From Propionibacteriales bacterium (lineage in GTDB: Bacteria; Actinomycetota; Actinomycetes; Propionibacteriales; Nocardioidaceae): a stretch of 64,000 nucleotides of DNA. Of this stretch, positions 52,187-60,908 are shown piece after piece. The notes beneath the pieces were generated by a model. That model was not told the DNA's origin. It did not search any database and saw nothing but the letters and a program-made list of their open reading frames with translations. The stretch covers positions 310,001 through 374,000 of the forward strand of contig JAPLCB010000010.1 in the NCBI GenBank assembly GCA_026392455.1. Reading direction: 5' to 3'. Position 1 is the stretch's first letter, and every line of letters starts with the position of its first letter. The translations under genes and the position numbers were made by a program.

Positions 52187-52924
52187 ATGCCGCTGACGCC
52201 TGAGGACGTGAGCAACAAGCGCTTTACTCCGGTCCGGCTCCGTGAGGGCTACGACATGGGTGAGGTCGACCAGTTCCTCGACGAGGTCGAGGCTGAGTTG
52301 GATCGCCTGAACAAGGAGAACGACGACCTCCGGACCAAGCTGAGTGCTGCTCAGAGCGGTGCGCCCGAGGCTGCACCTGCGCCTGCGGTGTTCGAGAAGG
52401 CTCCCGAGCCGGTCGCGGCCCCGGCCCCGCCCGCTCCGGTCGCCCCGGTGCAGGAGATCAAGGTCGCCACGGTTGCCGACGCATCCAGCGCTGCAGCCCG
52501 CCTCCTCGAGATCGCCACCCGCAACGCCGACGAGCTCGTCGACGGCGCGAAGGACGAAGCCGACAAGATCGTCGGCGCTGCCCGCACCAAGGCCGAGCGC
52601 CTGGAGTCCGAGACCAAGGCCAAGACCGACCGGCTCGAGTCCGACGCTCGCACCCGTGCAGCGATGCTCGACTCCGAGACCGAGGCGCGCCGCAAGGAGA
52701 TCTTCGGCAACCTCGAGAAGGAGAAGGACAACCTCAACGGTGAGATCGAGGGCCTGCGTTCCTTCGAGCGGGAGTACCGCAGCCGTCTGAAGAGCTACTT
52801 CACCCAGCAGCTCGAGGCGCTGGATGGCTCGACCCAGACGGGCGCACTGCCGCCCGTCGGTCAGGCCGACCACGCTCCGAAGCGTCTGCGCAGCATCCTC
52901 GGCGAGGACACCACGGACGCCTGA
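52187..52924 (+). CDS. divIVA: Polar growth protein DivIVA (Wag31)
   Basis: 245 residues from ATG 52187. N-terminal DivIVA domain MPLTPEDVSNKRF...REGYDMGEVDQFLDEVEAELDRL binds curved membrane and forms a coiled coil; a Pro/Ala-rich linker (about 65-105) and a long second coiled coil follow. It directs polar peptidoglycan synthesis. An in-frame ATG at 52175 adds MGEV, but the family starts MPLTPxDV. The 103-bp AT-richer gap upstream likely has its own promoter. A strong terminator follows the stop. Confidence 0.94.
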   Translation: MPLTPEDVSNKRFTPVRLREGYDMGEVDQFLDEVEAELDRLNKENDDLRTKLSAAQSGAPEAAPAPAVFEKAPEPVAAPAPPAPVAPVQEIKVATVADASSAAARLLEIATRNADELVDGAKDEADKIVGAARTKAERLESETKAKTDRLESDARTRAAMLDSETEARRKEIFGNLEKEKDNLNGEIEGLRSFEREYRSRLKSYFTQQLEALDGSTQTGALPPVGQADHAPKRLRSILGEDTTDA

Positions 52925-52928
52925 GTTC

Positions 52929-52977
52929 ACACAGCACAAGGCGCCCACCCCTCGCGGGGTGGGCGCCTTTGCTGTGT
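52929..52977. terminator. Bidirectional intrinsic terminator between divIVA and ileS
   Basis: A long inverted repeat: left arm 52929-52951, loop TCGC 52952-52955, right arm 52956-52977, with a single bulge. The inner stem is AAGGCGCCCACCCC with its complement; A-rich and T-rich bases border it on each side. It serves the convergent stops of divIVA (52924) and ileS (52982). Confidence 0.93.
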
Positions 52978-52981
52978 CGAA

Positions 52982-55900
52982 TCAGTTCTTCTCCACCGTG
53001 AACGCGAAGCCGAGCTCGTCGTCGGCGAAGGTGAGACCGGTGACGTCGGCAGCCCGGGTGGTCCCGGTCGCCAGGACCTCGGCGGAGATCAGCTCGAGGT
53101 GCTCGATCACCGCAGCGGCCACCTCCTCGCCCGCGGCCCAGGTCAGGGTGATCCGGTCGGAGACGTCGAAACCACTGTTCTTGCGGGCCTCCTGCACCAT
53201 CCGGACGACGTCGCGGGCCAGGCCGGCGCGCCGCAGCTCGTCGGTCAGCTCCAGGTCGAGCGCGACGGTCTCACCCTGCTCGTTGACCACCGACCATCCT
53301 TCGCGGGGCCGCTCGGAGAGGATCACCTCGTCGGCCAGGACCTGGATCTCCTGGCCGTCCAGGAGGACGGTCGCGGACCCCGATGCCGAGATCGACGCCG
53401 CCAACGTGGCCGCGTCGGCGTCGGCGATGGCCTGCGCCACCAGCGGGGTCTGCTTCGCGAAGCGCTTGCCGAGAGCCCGGAAGTTCCCCTTCGCCTCGAA
53501 GTCGACGAGCTCACCGGCCGAGGAGAACGGCTCGATGCTGCCGACGTTGAGCTCGTCGGAGACCTCGGCCCGCAGCTCGTCGGTCAGGGCGTCGTACGCG
53601 GCAGAAGCGATCAGTGCCCGGCGGAGCGGTTGGCGGGTCTTCAGCTTGGACTCGGCGCGGGCCGCGCGCCCGAGCTCGACCACCCGCCGTACCACCCGCA
53701 TCTGCCGGTCGAGCGCATCGTCGACCAGCGACCGGTCGGCCTCCGGCCACGAGGCAAGGTGCACCGACGCCGGCACGGCGGTGCCCGATCCGGCACTGGC
53801 CACGAACATGTCCTGCCAGACCCGCTCGGTGATGAACGGGGTCAGCGGTGCCATCAGCAGGGTCACGATGCGCAGGGCCTCGTGCAGGGTGGCGAGGGCT
53901 GCCGGGTCGCCGTCCCAGAAACGGCGGCGTGACCGGCGTACGTACCAGTTCGAGAGCAGGTCGACGTACCCCGCCAGCAGGTTTCCGGTGCGCTGGGTGT
54001 CGAAGCTGTCCAGCGCCTCGGTGACCTGGTCGGCCAGCCGGTTCGCCTCGCCGAGGACCCAGCGATCCATCGCGCACCGCTCGGAGACGTCGGGAGCGGC
54101 CGTGGCCGGCGACCAGGACGCCGTGCGGCCGTAGAGGACCTGGAACGCCACCGTGTTCCAGTAGGTCAGCAGAACCTTCCGCACCGTCTCCTGGATGGTG
54201 CTGTGGCCGACCCGACGGGCGGACCACGGCGACCCGCCGCAGGCCATGAACCAGCGCACGGCGTCCGCACCGTGCTCGTCCATCAGCGGGATCGGCTCCA
54301 GGATGTTGCCCAGGTGCTTGCTCATCTTCCGGCCGTCCTCGGCCAGGATGTGTCCCAGGCAGACGACGTTCTTGTACGACGACTGGTCGAAGACCGTCGT
54401 GCCGACCGCCATCAGGGTGTAGAACCAGCCACGGGTCTGGTCGATCGCCTCGCAGATGAAGTCGGCCGGGTACGCCGCCTCGAACTTCTCCTTCGAGCCC
54501 TCGGCGTGCGGGTAGCCCCACTGGGCGAACGGCATCGAACCGGAGTCAAACCAGGCGTCGATGACTTCCGGAACCCGAACCGCTGTGGCGGTGCACCCCT
54601 CTTCACGGCAGGTAAAGGTGATCGCGTCGATGTACGGGCGGTGCGGGTCGAGCTCGGACTGGTCGGTGCCGGTCAGTTCAGAAAGCTCAGCGAGCGACCC
54701 CACGCAGGTGAGGTGGTTCTCGTCGCAGCGCCAGATCGGCAGCGGCGTACCCCAGTAGCGGCTGCGCGAGAGCGCCCAGTCGATGTTGTTGTGCAGCCAG
54801 TCGCCGTACCGGCCCTCCTTGATCGTCTCCGGGAACCAGTTGGTCTTCTCGTTCTCCCGGAGCAGCGCGTCCTTGACCGCGGTGGTCCGGACGTACCAGG
54901 ACGGCTGTGCGTAGTACAGGAGCGCGGTGTGGCAGCGCCAGCAGTGCGGGTAGCTGTGCTCGTAGGCCATGTGCCTGAACAGCAGTCCCCGGGACTCGAG
55001 GTCTCCTGTCAGGTCGGTGTTCGCGTGCCGGAAGAACTGACCGCCGACCAGCGGCACGTCGTCGGCGAAGTGGCCGTTCTTGAGTACCGGATTCACCACC
55101 GGCAGGCCGTACGCCTTGCAGACCACCATGTCGTCGGCACCGAACGCGGGGGACTGGTGCACCAGGCCGGTGCCGTCCTCGGTGGTGACGTAGTCGGCCA
55201 GGACAACAAAATGGGCTGGAGTGTCGTTGGCCCCTGCGGGAAACTCGACCAGCTCGAACGGCCGCTGGTAGGTCCAGCGCTCCATCTCGGCGCCCGTGAT
55301 GCTCGCGACCTCGGGCCCCCTCAGATCGGACCCAGCCTCGCCCAGGACGGCGTCGAGAAGCTGACGGGCGACGACGACGCGGGCGCCGTCGTGCTGGGTC
55401 AGCACGTACTCCACGGCTGGGTTCACGGCGACCGCCGTGTTGGAGACCAGGGTCCACGGGGTCGTCGTCCAGACCAGCAGGTCGGCGCCTTCCCACGGCC
55501 CGCTGGTGAGCTTGAAGCGGACGTAGACCGAGGGGTCGGTGACGGTCTCGTACCCCTGGGCCAGCTCGTGGTCGGAGAGCCCGGTGCCGCAGCGCGGGCA
55601 GTACGGCGCCACCCGGTAGTCCTCGACGAGCAGTCCCCGGGAGTGGATCTGGGACAACGCCCACCAGACCGACTGGATGTAGGACGAGTCCATGGTCCGG
55701 TACGGGTCGTTGGTGTCGACCCAGTAGCCCATCCGCTCGGTCATCTGCTCGAAGGCGCCGACGTGGCGCTGCACGGACTCCCGGCAACGGTCGTTGAACT
55801 CGGCGACCCCGAAGGCTTCGATGTCGCCCTTGCCGGAGAAGCCGAGTTCCTTCTCGACGGCAAGCTCGACCGGCAGCCCATGGCAGTCCCAGCCGCCCTT

Positions 55901-56161
55901 GCGGACCACGTAACGGCCACGCATCGTGTGGAACCGCGGGAACACGTCCTTGAACACCCGGGCCTCGATGTGGTGGGTGCCAGGCATCCCGTTCGCGGTC
56001 GGCGGACCTTCGTAGAAGGTCCACGGCTCGCCGTGCCGGGTGAGCTCGACGGACTTCTCGAAGGTCTGCTGAGCAGCCCAGAGCTCGAGCACCTCGTGCT
56101 CGAGGGCGGGCAGGTCGACCTGCGGGGGGACGGAGCGGTACCCAGAGTCGTGCGCAGTCAC
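52982..56161 (-). CDS. ileS: Isoleucyl-tRNA synthetase, type 2
   Basis: 1059 residues from GTG 56161, with AAGGA 5 bp upstream. Class I catalytic core: the HIGH-motif position reads G61-T-H-H64 in TANGMPGTHHIEARVF; KMSKH at 612-616; CP1 editing domain with WTTTPWTL (231-238); zinc-type cysteines near 188-191 and 407-410; and a C-terminal tRNA-binding region. Length and motifs fit the eukaryote-like IleRS2 group, which tolerates mupirocin. It is the only ileS in the window, so probably the housekeeping copy. A T-box leader precedes it. Confidence 0.95.
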   Translation of the reverse strand: MTAHDSGYRSVPPQVDLPALEHEVLELWAAQQTFEKSVELTRHGEPWTFYEGPPTANGMPGTHHIEARVFKDVFPRFHTMRGRYVVRKGGWDCHGLPVELAVEKELGFSGKGDIEAFGVAEFNDRCRESVQRHVGAFEQMTERMGYWVDTNDPYRTMDSSYIQSVWWALSQIHSRGLLVEDYRVAPYCPRCGTGLSDHELAQGYETVTDPSVYVRFKLTSGPWEGADLLVWTTTPWTLVSNTAVAVNPAVEYVLTQHDGARVVVARQLLDAVLGEAGSDLRGPEVASITGAEMERWTYQRPFELVEFPAGANDTPAHFVVLADYVTTEDGTGLVHQSPAFGADDMVVCKAYGLPVVNPVLKNGHFADDVPLVGGQFFRHANTDLTGDLESRGLLFRHMAYEHSYPHCWRCHTALLYYAQPSWYVRTTAVKDALLRENEKTNWFPETIKEGRYGDWLHNNIDWALSRSRYWGTPLPIWRCDENHLTCVGSLAELSELTGTDQSELDPHRPYIDAITFTCREEGCTATAVRVPEVIDAWFDSGSMPFAQWGYPHAEGSKEKFEAAYPADFICEAIDQTRGWFYTLMAVGTTVFDQSSYKNVVCLGHILAEDGRKMSKHLGNILEPIPLMDEHGADAVRWFMACGGSPWSARRVGHSTIQETVRKVLLTYWNTVAFQVLYGRTASWSPATAAPDVSERCAMDRWVLGEANRLADQVTEALDSFDTQRTGNLLAGYVDLLSNWYVRRSRRRFWDGDPAALATLHEALRIVTLLMAPLTPFITERVWQDMFVASAGSGTAVPASVHLASWPEADRSLVDDALDRQMRVVRRVVELGRAARAESKLKTRQPLRRALIASAAYDALTDELRAEVSDELNVGSIEPFSSAGELVDFEAKGNFRALGKRFAKQTPLVAQAIADADAATLAASISASGSATVLLDGQEIQVLADEVILSERPREGWSVVNEQGETVALDLELTDELRRAGLARDVVRMVQEARKNSGFDVSDRITLTWAAGEEVAAAVIEHLELISAEVLATGTTRAADVTGLTFADDELGFAFTVEKN

Positions 56162-56164
56162 AGT

Positions 56165-56385
56165 GGTCCTTCGGAGTCGTCGGTTGAGCCTGTCGAAACC
56201 GAAGGGACGAGCGCCGTCTCCGGGGCCCGCGGTACCACCCTTCTTGGCGGCGATCAGTGCTGATCGCGCCCACTTCACTGGTGCGTTGCGGCCGGTTCTA
56301 GTCCGTGACCGACCCGTTCCGAGGTGGATTTGCCACGTTTCTTCCGGCAGCTCCGGGGTGATTGCCCCATCGATGCTCGTGCAAC
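56165..56385 (-). promoter_or_regulatory. T-box riboswitch leader of ileS (translational, ultrashort Stem I)
   Basis: Read on the minus strand. Ultrashort Stem I: GGGGCAATCACCCC with the isoleucine specifier ATC at 56362-56360. Stem III-like hairpin GCGATCAG/CTGATCGC near 56247-56264. The T-box sequence AAGGGTGGTACCGCGG lies at about 56243-56228; its TGGT can pair with the ACCA end of uncharged tRNA-Ile. Then GTCCCTTCGG (56208-56199) can pair either with AAGGG of the T-box (open state) or with CCGAAGGAC (56174-56166), which contains the ribosome site AAGGA (closed state). Confidence 0.93.
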
Positions 56386-56485
56386 TCACCCAGTGTGCCA
56401 GAGCAGGGCCCGAGGATTCATCTCGGATCCATCGGTTCGGCGAGTTGTTGAGGCACCACAATGCGCATATTCTCGCGCCCACGGT

Positions 56486-56501
56486 TATGACGTACGTCAT
56501 A
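56486..56501. promoter_or_regulatory. Perfect 16-bp palindrome upstream of the TraR/DksA gene
   Basis: TATGACGTACGTCATA at 56486-56501 is a perfect palindrome, 31 bp before the start codon of the DksA-like gene and in an AT-richer stretch that also separates it from the ileS leader. Position and symmetry fit an operator for a dimeric regulator near the transcription start. The cognate protein is unknown. Confidence 0.55.
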
Positions 56502-56532
56502 TTTCCTCTAGCCCGATGGGGGCGCTGTACCG

Positions 56533-57441
56533 ATGGCAACAACCGGTAAGAAATCCCTGGTGAGCCGCGCAGGAGCTGCTGCGCGCAAGGTGGTCGGCAA
56601 GAAGGCCGCGCCCGCACCCAAGGCTGCTCCCGCGAAGAAGGCCGCTCCGGTCAAGAAGGCTGCTCCGGTCAAGAAGGCTGCTCCGGTCAAGAAGGCTGCT
56701 CCGGCCAAGAAGTCTGCTCCGGCCAAGAAGGCTGCTCCGGTCAAGAAGGCTGCTCCGGTCAAGAAGGCTGCTCCGGCCAAGAAGGCTGCTCCCGCGAAGA
56801 AGGCCGCTCCGGCCAAGAAGGCCGCTCCCGCGAAGAAGGCCGCTCCGGCCAAGAAGGCCGCTCCGGCCAAGAAGGCCGCTCCGGCCAAGAAGGCCGCTCC
56901 GGCCAAAAAGGCGCCGGCAGCCAAGCCGGTGTCGGCGAAGTTGGAAGCACCTGCCAAGGTAGCGCCCGTGAACCAGAAGTCTCCTGAGCCCCCGGCTACC
57001 CCCAACCAGACGACGAGCGCGCCGATCAAGAGCGCAGCCAGCGTCAAGGCGACCTTGGTCGTCCGCGAGGACGAAAGCCCGTGGAGCAAGGACGAGCTCA
57101 ACGAAGTGCGCAACCAGCTGCGCGCCGACGTCAAGCGTCTCCGAGCCGAGCTCGAGGAGGTCGAGGGCGACCTCGCGCACCTGATCTCGAGTGCGGGTGA
57201 AGGTGCCGGCAACGACACCGCTGACGTGGGTTCGGCGACCTTCGAGCGCGACCAGGAGATGACGATCGTCAACAACGCGCGCGACATGCTCGTGCAGTCC
57301 GAGCACGCGCTCGACCGGATCGCGAACAAGACCTACGGGGTGTGCGAGGTCTGCGGTAACCCGATCGGCAAGAATCGGTTGATGGCGTTCCCTCGTGCCA
57401 CAATGTGCATGACATGCAAGCAGCGCGAGGAGCGTCGCTGA
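56533..57441 (+). CDS. TraR/DksA zinc-finger protein with histone-H1-like Lys/Ala/Pro tail
   Basis: 302 residues. Residues 1-130 are a very basic tail holding 16 hexapeptides of the AAPAKK/AAPVKK type (31-126), like the C-terminal tails of histone H1 and mycobacterial HupB. A coiled-coil stretch (about 190-215, RNQLRADVKRLRAELEEVEGDL) and a DksA-type four-cysteine zinc finger follow (C271, C274, C292, C295: CEVCGNPIGKNRLMAFPR...CMTC). DksA relatives bind RNA polymerase; the tail should bind DNA or RNA. Overlaps lspA by 28 bp. In actinobacteria a TraR/DksA gene beside ileS and lspA is common. Confidence 0.93.
   Translation: MATTGKKSLVSRAGAAARKVVGKKAAPAPKAAPAKKAAPVKKAAPVKKAAPVKKAAPAKKSAPAKKAAPVKKAAPVKKAAPAKKAAPAKKAAPAKKAAPAKKAAPAKKAAPAKKAAPAKKAAPAKKAPAAKPVSAKLEAPAKVAPVNQKSPEPPATPNQTTSAPIKSAASVKATLVVREDESPWSKDELNEVRNQLRADVKRLRAELEEVEGDLAHLISSAGEGAGNDTADVGSATFERDQEMTIVNNARDMLVQSEHALDRIANKTYGVCEVCGNPIGKNRLMAFPRATMCMTCKQREERR
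56623..56910 (+). repeat. Sixteen tandem 18-bp units coding for AAPxKK
   Basis: Sixteen 18-bp units encode AAPAKK or AAPVKK, one of them SAPAKK. The DNA is more uniform than the code requires: GCTGCTCCGGTCAAGAAG and GCCGCTCCGGCCAAGAAG dominate, so copies have probably spread by slippage or unequal exchange. Copy number is expected to vary between strains. Confidence 0.95.
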
Positions 57442-57974
57442 CCAGCGACGCTCGAACCCCACCGGTCAGGTCCCGTTACGGGTTGATCTTCGGCGTTGCT
57501 GCCGCCGCGCTCCTGGTCGACATCGTCACCAAGGTCCTCGTGGTGCAGAACTTCGCCCTGGGTGAGGTCCGGTCGTTCCTGTCCCCGGTCCTGAAGCTGC
57601 ACTACGTCACCAACTCCGGGGCAGCGTTCAGCACCGGCGCCGGGATGACGGCGTGGATCTCGGTGTTCGGCTGCATTGCCTTCGTCGTGGTCCTGGTGGT
57701 CGCTCGCAAGGTCCGCACACCGCTGTGGGCGGTCGCGATGGGCCTGCTCCTGGCCGGTATCTCCGGCAACCTGGTCGACCGCTTCCTGCGTGAGCCCGGA
57801 CCGTTGCGCGGCGAGGTCGTCGACTTCCTGGAGCTGCCGAACTGGCCGATCTTCAACATCGCCGATATCTGCATCAACGTCGCCGCCGGTCTGATCATCC
57901 TGCAGTCCCTGCGTGGCATCCCGCTCGCCGGGAAGCCAGCAGCGGAACCGGACGCTGCTGAGGCGGACCGATGA
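57414..57974 (+). CDS. lspA: Lipoprotein signal peptidase (SPase II)
   Basis: About 186 residues, four transmembrane helices. Conserved boxes: [30 protein letters not shown] (first catalytic Asp) and [20 protein letters not shown] (second catalytic Asp). It cleaves lipoprotein signal peptides after lipid transfer. The start is uncertain: ATG 57414 lies inside the DksA gene; CTG 57438 has GAGGAG 6 bp upstream and would overlap the DksA stop by CTGA. It overlaps the next gene by ATGA. Confidence 0.93.
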   Translation: MQAARGASLTSDARTPPVRSRYGLIFGVAAAALLVDIVTKVLVVQNFALGEVRSFLSPVLKLHYVTNSGAAFSTGAGMTAWISVFGCIAFVVVLVVARKVRTPLWAVAMGLLLAGISGNLVDRFLREPGPLRGEVVDFLELPNWPIFNIADICINVAAGLIILQSLRGIPLAGKPAAEPDAAEADR

Positions 57975-58909
57975 CCGCGGCGTCCGAGGACCGGGCCCTG
58001 CGGGTCCCCGACGGCCTCGCCGGTGAGCGGGTCGACGTCGGGGTCGCCCGGATGTTCGGGCTCTCGCGGTCGAAGGCCGCCGAGCTGGTCAGCCAGGGTC
58101 TCGTCCAGCTCGACGGGTCACCGGCGGCGAAGTCGGACCGGCTGCTGCCCGACGCCCTTCTCGAGGTCAGCCTCCCGCCCGCGCCGGACCCGTTGGAGAT
58201 CAACGCCGAGCTCGTCGACGGCATCAAGATCCTGCACGACGACGAGTCGATCGTGGTCGTCGACAAGCCGGTCGGAGTGGCGGTGCACCCGTCGATGGGG
58301 TGGACCGGACCGACGGTCGTCGGCCACCTCGCGGCTGCGGGTTACCGGATCGCCACCAGCGGTGCCTCCGAGCGCCAGGGGATCGTGCAGCGACTCGACG
58401 TCGGCACGTCCGGCGTGATGGTGATCTGCAAGGGGGAGCGGGCGTACTCGGTCCTGAAGAACGCGTTCCGCAACCGCGAGATCGACAAGACCTACCACGC
58501 CTTGGTCCAGGGCCACCCGGACCCGCTCGCAGGCACCATCGACGCTCCGATCGGGCGGGCCCCGAAGTCGGACTGGAAATTCGCGGTCCGCGAGGACGGC
58601 AAGCACTCGGTGACCCACTACGAGACGCTCGAGGCGCATCGCTTCGCGAGTCTGCTCGAGGTGCAGCTGGAAACCGGTCGGACCCACCAGATCAGGGTCC
58701 ACATGGCAGCGCTCAAGCACCCCTGCGTCGGCGACCTGACCTACGGTGCGGACCCGACCCTGGCCAAACGACTCCGCCTGGAACGCCAGTGGCTGCACGC
58801 GGTCCGGCTGGGGTTCACCCATCCGGACTCCGGGGACTACGTGCAGTACGCCTCGACGTACCCCGACGACCTCACCGCTGCGCTGGAGACCATCCGTGAC
58901 GCCCAGTGA
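57971..58909 (+). CDS. 23S rRNA pseudouridine synthase, RluA/RluD family
   Basis: 312 residues. N-terminal S4 RNA-binding domain ([32 protein letters not shown]) and a pseudouridine synthase domain with the catalytic Asp in [12 protein letters not shown], then [13 protein letters not shown] and GDLTYGAD. The residue before RLD is usually His; here it is Gln. RluD acts on U1911, U1915 and U1917 of 23S rRNA in E. coli; position after lspA is standard. Overlaps both neighbours. Confidence 0.93.
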   Translation: MTAASEDRALRVPDGLAGERVDVGVARMFGLSRSKAAELVSQGLVQLDGSPAAKSDRLLPDALLEVSLPPAPDPLEINAELVDGIKILHDDESIVVVDKPVGVAVHPSMGWTGPTVVGHLAAAGYRIATSGASERQGIVQRLDVGTSGVMVICKGERAYSVLKNAFRNREIDKTYHALVQGHPDPLAGTIDAPIGRAPKSDWKFAVREDGKHSVTHYETLEAHRFASLLEVQLETGRTHQIRVHMAALKHPCVGDLTYGADPTLAKRLRLERQWLHAVRLGFTHPDSGDYVQYASTYPDDLTAALETIRDAQ

Positions 58910-59684
58910 CGCCAGCGTGGACCCTGACGCCCGGGACGACCTGGTCCTGAGGCCGGCCCACCGAGCCGACCTCGCGGAGATCGCCGAGCTGTTCATCGCG
59001 ACCCGGCGCGACGCCGTCCCGGCGATGCCGCTCCCGGTCGAGGGTGACGACGAGATCAGGGACTGGTTCGCCGGCCACCAGCTCGGCACCGGTGCGGGCG
59101 CCAAGGAAATCTGGGTGGCCGAGACCGGTAGTACCAGCGACGGCGAGATCCTCGGGTTCTCGGTCACCGACGACGCCTGGCTCGACTCAATCTACGTCGG
59201 ACCCCAGCACCAGGGTCGTGGCATCGGTTCCGCCCTGCTGGCCGTGGTCCAGGCCCAGATTCCCACCGGGTTCGCGCTCTGGGTCTTCGCCAGCAACACC
59301 GCTGCTCGGGGCTTCTACCACCGGCACGGCCTGATCGAGCTGGAGCACACCGACGGCTCGGCCAACCCCGAGGGCGCTCCGGAGGTCCGGATGGCCTGGC
59401 CCGGAGTCGACCCGATCGGCTACCTGCGCGCGCAGATCGACGACCTCGACGACGAGCTCGCCCTCCTGCTGGCACGTCGGTTCGCGCTGACGGCGGCCGT
59501 CCAGGGCTACAAGGCGAACCCGGGTCACGGTGGACGTGACCGGGACCGGGAGCGCGCGATCGCGGCGCGGATGGCTGCGCACACCCCGGGCCTGGAGGCC
59601 GACGCGATCGGACGCATCATGCACACGGTGATCGGGGAGTCCCTCGACGCCTACGACTCCCGGGGGAACACCCCCGGGCACTGA
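58896..59684 (+). CDS. GNAT acetyltransferase fused to an AroQ-type chorismate mutase
   Basis: 262 residues. A GNAT domain (about 17-168) has the acetyl-CoA motif QGRGIG (106-111) and a C-terminal [14 protein letters not shown]. It continues without a stop into an all-helical chorismate mutase domain (about 173-250): R178, R194/R195, K206, D215, R218 and E219 align with E. coli residues R11, R28, K39, D48, R51 and E52; S249 with S84; Q88 is not conserved. GTG 58896 overlaps the RluA-type gene by 14 bp. Chorismate mutase makes prephenate for Phe and Tyr. Role of the GNAT part is unknown. Confidence 0.88.
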   Translation: MTPSDASVDPDARDDLVLRPAHRADLAEIAELFIATRRDAVPAMPLPVEGDDEIRDWFAGHQLGTGAGAKEIWVAETGSTSDGEILGFSVTDDAWLDSIYVGPQHQGRGIGSALLAVVQAQIPTGFALWVFASNTAARGFYHRHGLIELEHTDGSANPEGAPEVRMAWPGVDPIGYLRAQIDDLDDELALLLARRFALTAAVQGYKANPGHGGRDRDRERAIAARMAAHTPGLEADAIGRIMHTVIGESLDAYDSRGNTPGH

Positions 59685-59699
59685 CTCGTTGAGGAAGAC

Positions 59700-60590
59700 A
59701 TGCACCAGCATTTCAACGGACTGAAGACCGCGATCCTGCTCGGCGGGATCTTCGGGTTGCTCCTGGCCATCGGTGGTCTGGTCAGCGCCTCGACCGGCAG
59801 CATGGCGTTCATCTGGCTCTTCGCCCTGTTCGGCGTCGGGATGACCGCGTACGGCTACTGGAACTCCGACAAGATCGCAATCAAGGCGATGCACGCGGTT
59901 CCGGTCACGGAGTCCGAGCAGCCCGCGATGTACCGGATCGTCCGCGAGCTCTCGATGACGGCGGGGCAGCCGATGCCGGCCCTCTTCGTCTCGCCGACGG
60001 ACGCACCGAACGCGTTCGCGACCGGTCGCAACCCTGACCACGCGGCCGTCTGCTGCACCCAGGGCATCCTGACCCTCCTCGACGAGCGCGAGCTCCGCGG
60101 GGTGCTCGGTCACGAGCTGATGCACGTGTACAACCGCGACATCCTGACGTCCTCGGTCGCGGCGGCGCTGGCGGGTGTGATCACGTCGGTCGCGCAGATG
60201 ATGATGTTCGCCTCGATGTTCGGGGGCGGCAGCAACGACGAGGACCGGCCGAACCCGTTGGTGCTGATCCTGATGTCGCTGCTCGCGCCGATCGCCGCCT
60301 CGGTGATCCAGATGGCGATCAGCCGCACCCGGGAGTACGACGCCGACGAGGACGGGGCCCGGCTCACCGGCGATCCGCTGGCCCTGGCGAGCGCGCTGAA
60401 CAAGCTCGAGCACGGAGTGGCGGCCAGGCCGTTGCAGCCGACGCCGCAGCTGCAGAACGCCAGCCACCTGATGATCGCGAACCCGTTCCGCGCGGCCGAC
60501 GTCTCCAAGCTGTTCTCGACCCACCCGCCGACGGCCGACCGGATCGCGCGGCTCCAGGAGATGGCTGGCCGGGGGCCCGGCGGGTTCTGA
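59700..60590 (+). CDS. htpX: Membrane zinc metalloprotease HtpX
   Basis: 296 residues. Two N-terminal transmembrane helices (about 9-28 and 34-52), the zinc motif GHELMHV (HExxH), and the downstream Glu ligand in [13 protein letters not shown]; two more hydrophobic segments lie between them. It degrades damaged membrane proteins. ATG 59700 follows GAGGAAG. It comes 15 bp after the fusion gene. The C-terminal [13 protein letters not shown] is typical of HtpX. Confidence 0.93.
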   Translation: MHQHFNGLKTAILLGGIFGLLLAIGGLVSASTGSMAFIWLFALFGVGMTAYGYWNSDKIAIKAMHAVPVTESEQPAMYRIVRELSMTAGQPMPALFVSPTDAPNAFATGRNPDHAAVCCTQGILTLLDERELRGVLGHELMHVYNRDILTSSVAAALAGVITSVAQMMMFASMFGGGSNDEDRPNPLVLILMSLLAPIAASVIQMAISRTREYDADEDGARLTGDPLALASALNKLEHGVAARPLQPTPQLQNASHLMIANPFRAADVSKLFSTHPPTADRIARLQEMAGRGPGGF

Positions 60591-60605
60591 CCCCTCCCGA
60601 CTGCC

Positions 60606-60631
60606 GGTTTCACGCCAGGTGGTGTGAAACC
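60606..60631. terminator. Hairpin downstream of htpX
   Basis: Arms GGTTTCACGCC (60606-60616) and GGTGTGAAACC (60621-60631) pair fully if one G-U is allowed, with a 4-nt loop. It starts 16 bp after the htpX stop. There is no following T-run, so it could be a transcript end of the kind common in high-GC actinobacteria or an mRNA-protecting stem. Confidence 0.6.
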
Positions 60632-60908
60632 GCGAGATCAGCACGTTGCAACAGGCTGATCGCTTGGGAATGTGCGTTCGAACGGCCGGCCGAGCGACCA
60701 GGATCGCCGGCTCCTGGCGTGTCGCGCGCGACGCGCCGACCGGGTGCCGGGGGCTGCTCGGGCGGCCCGTTCTCGACACTCGGGATGTCGGTGGGTGGTG
60801 CCAGACTGAGGCCTGTTCCTGACGTAGGCTGACGCATCTTCCCCATGCGCTCCCGCGCGTTTTTCTGTACGTTTTCGCGACCCCTCGGGGAAGGTGAACC
60901 TCCGCTCC
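60632..60908. other. Intergenic region between htpX and dnaE
   Basis: The whole htpX-dnaE gap (60591-60908) is 318 bp. After the hairpin it holds no convincing gene: the short frames on the minus strand have no family features. One isolated GTTCGAAC (60676-60683) is half of a LexA-like site without its partner. The dnaE promoter is probably in 60800-60890, and GGGGAAGG lies before the start codon, at a longer distance than usual. Confidence 0.6.

Noticed and set aside
56205-56245. Simple terminator between ileS and the DksA-like gene
   Set aside because: The GC-rich stem is the T-box element of the ileS leader, oriented with that gene; the two genes are divergent, so no terminator is needed there.
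60676-60683. LexA box before dnaE
   Set aside because: Only one GTTCGAAC element is present; the second half-site at N4 spacing is missing.
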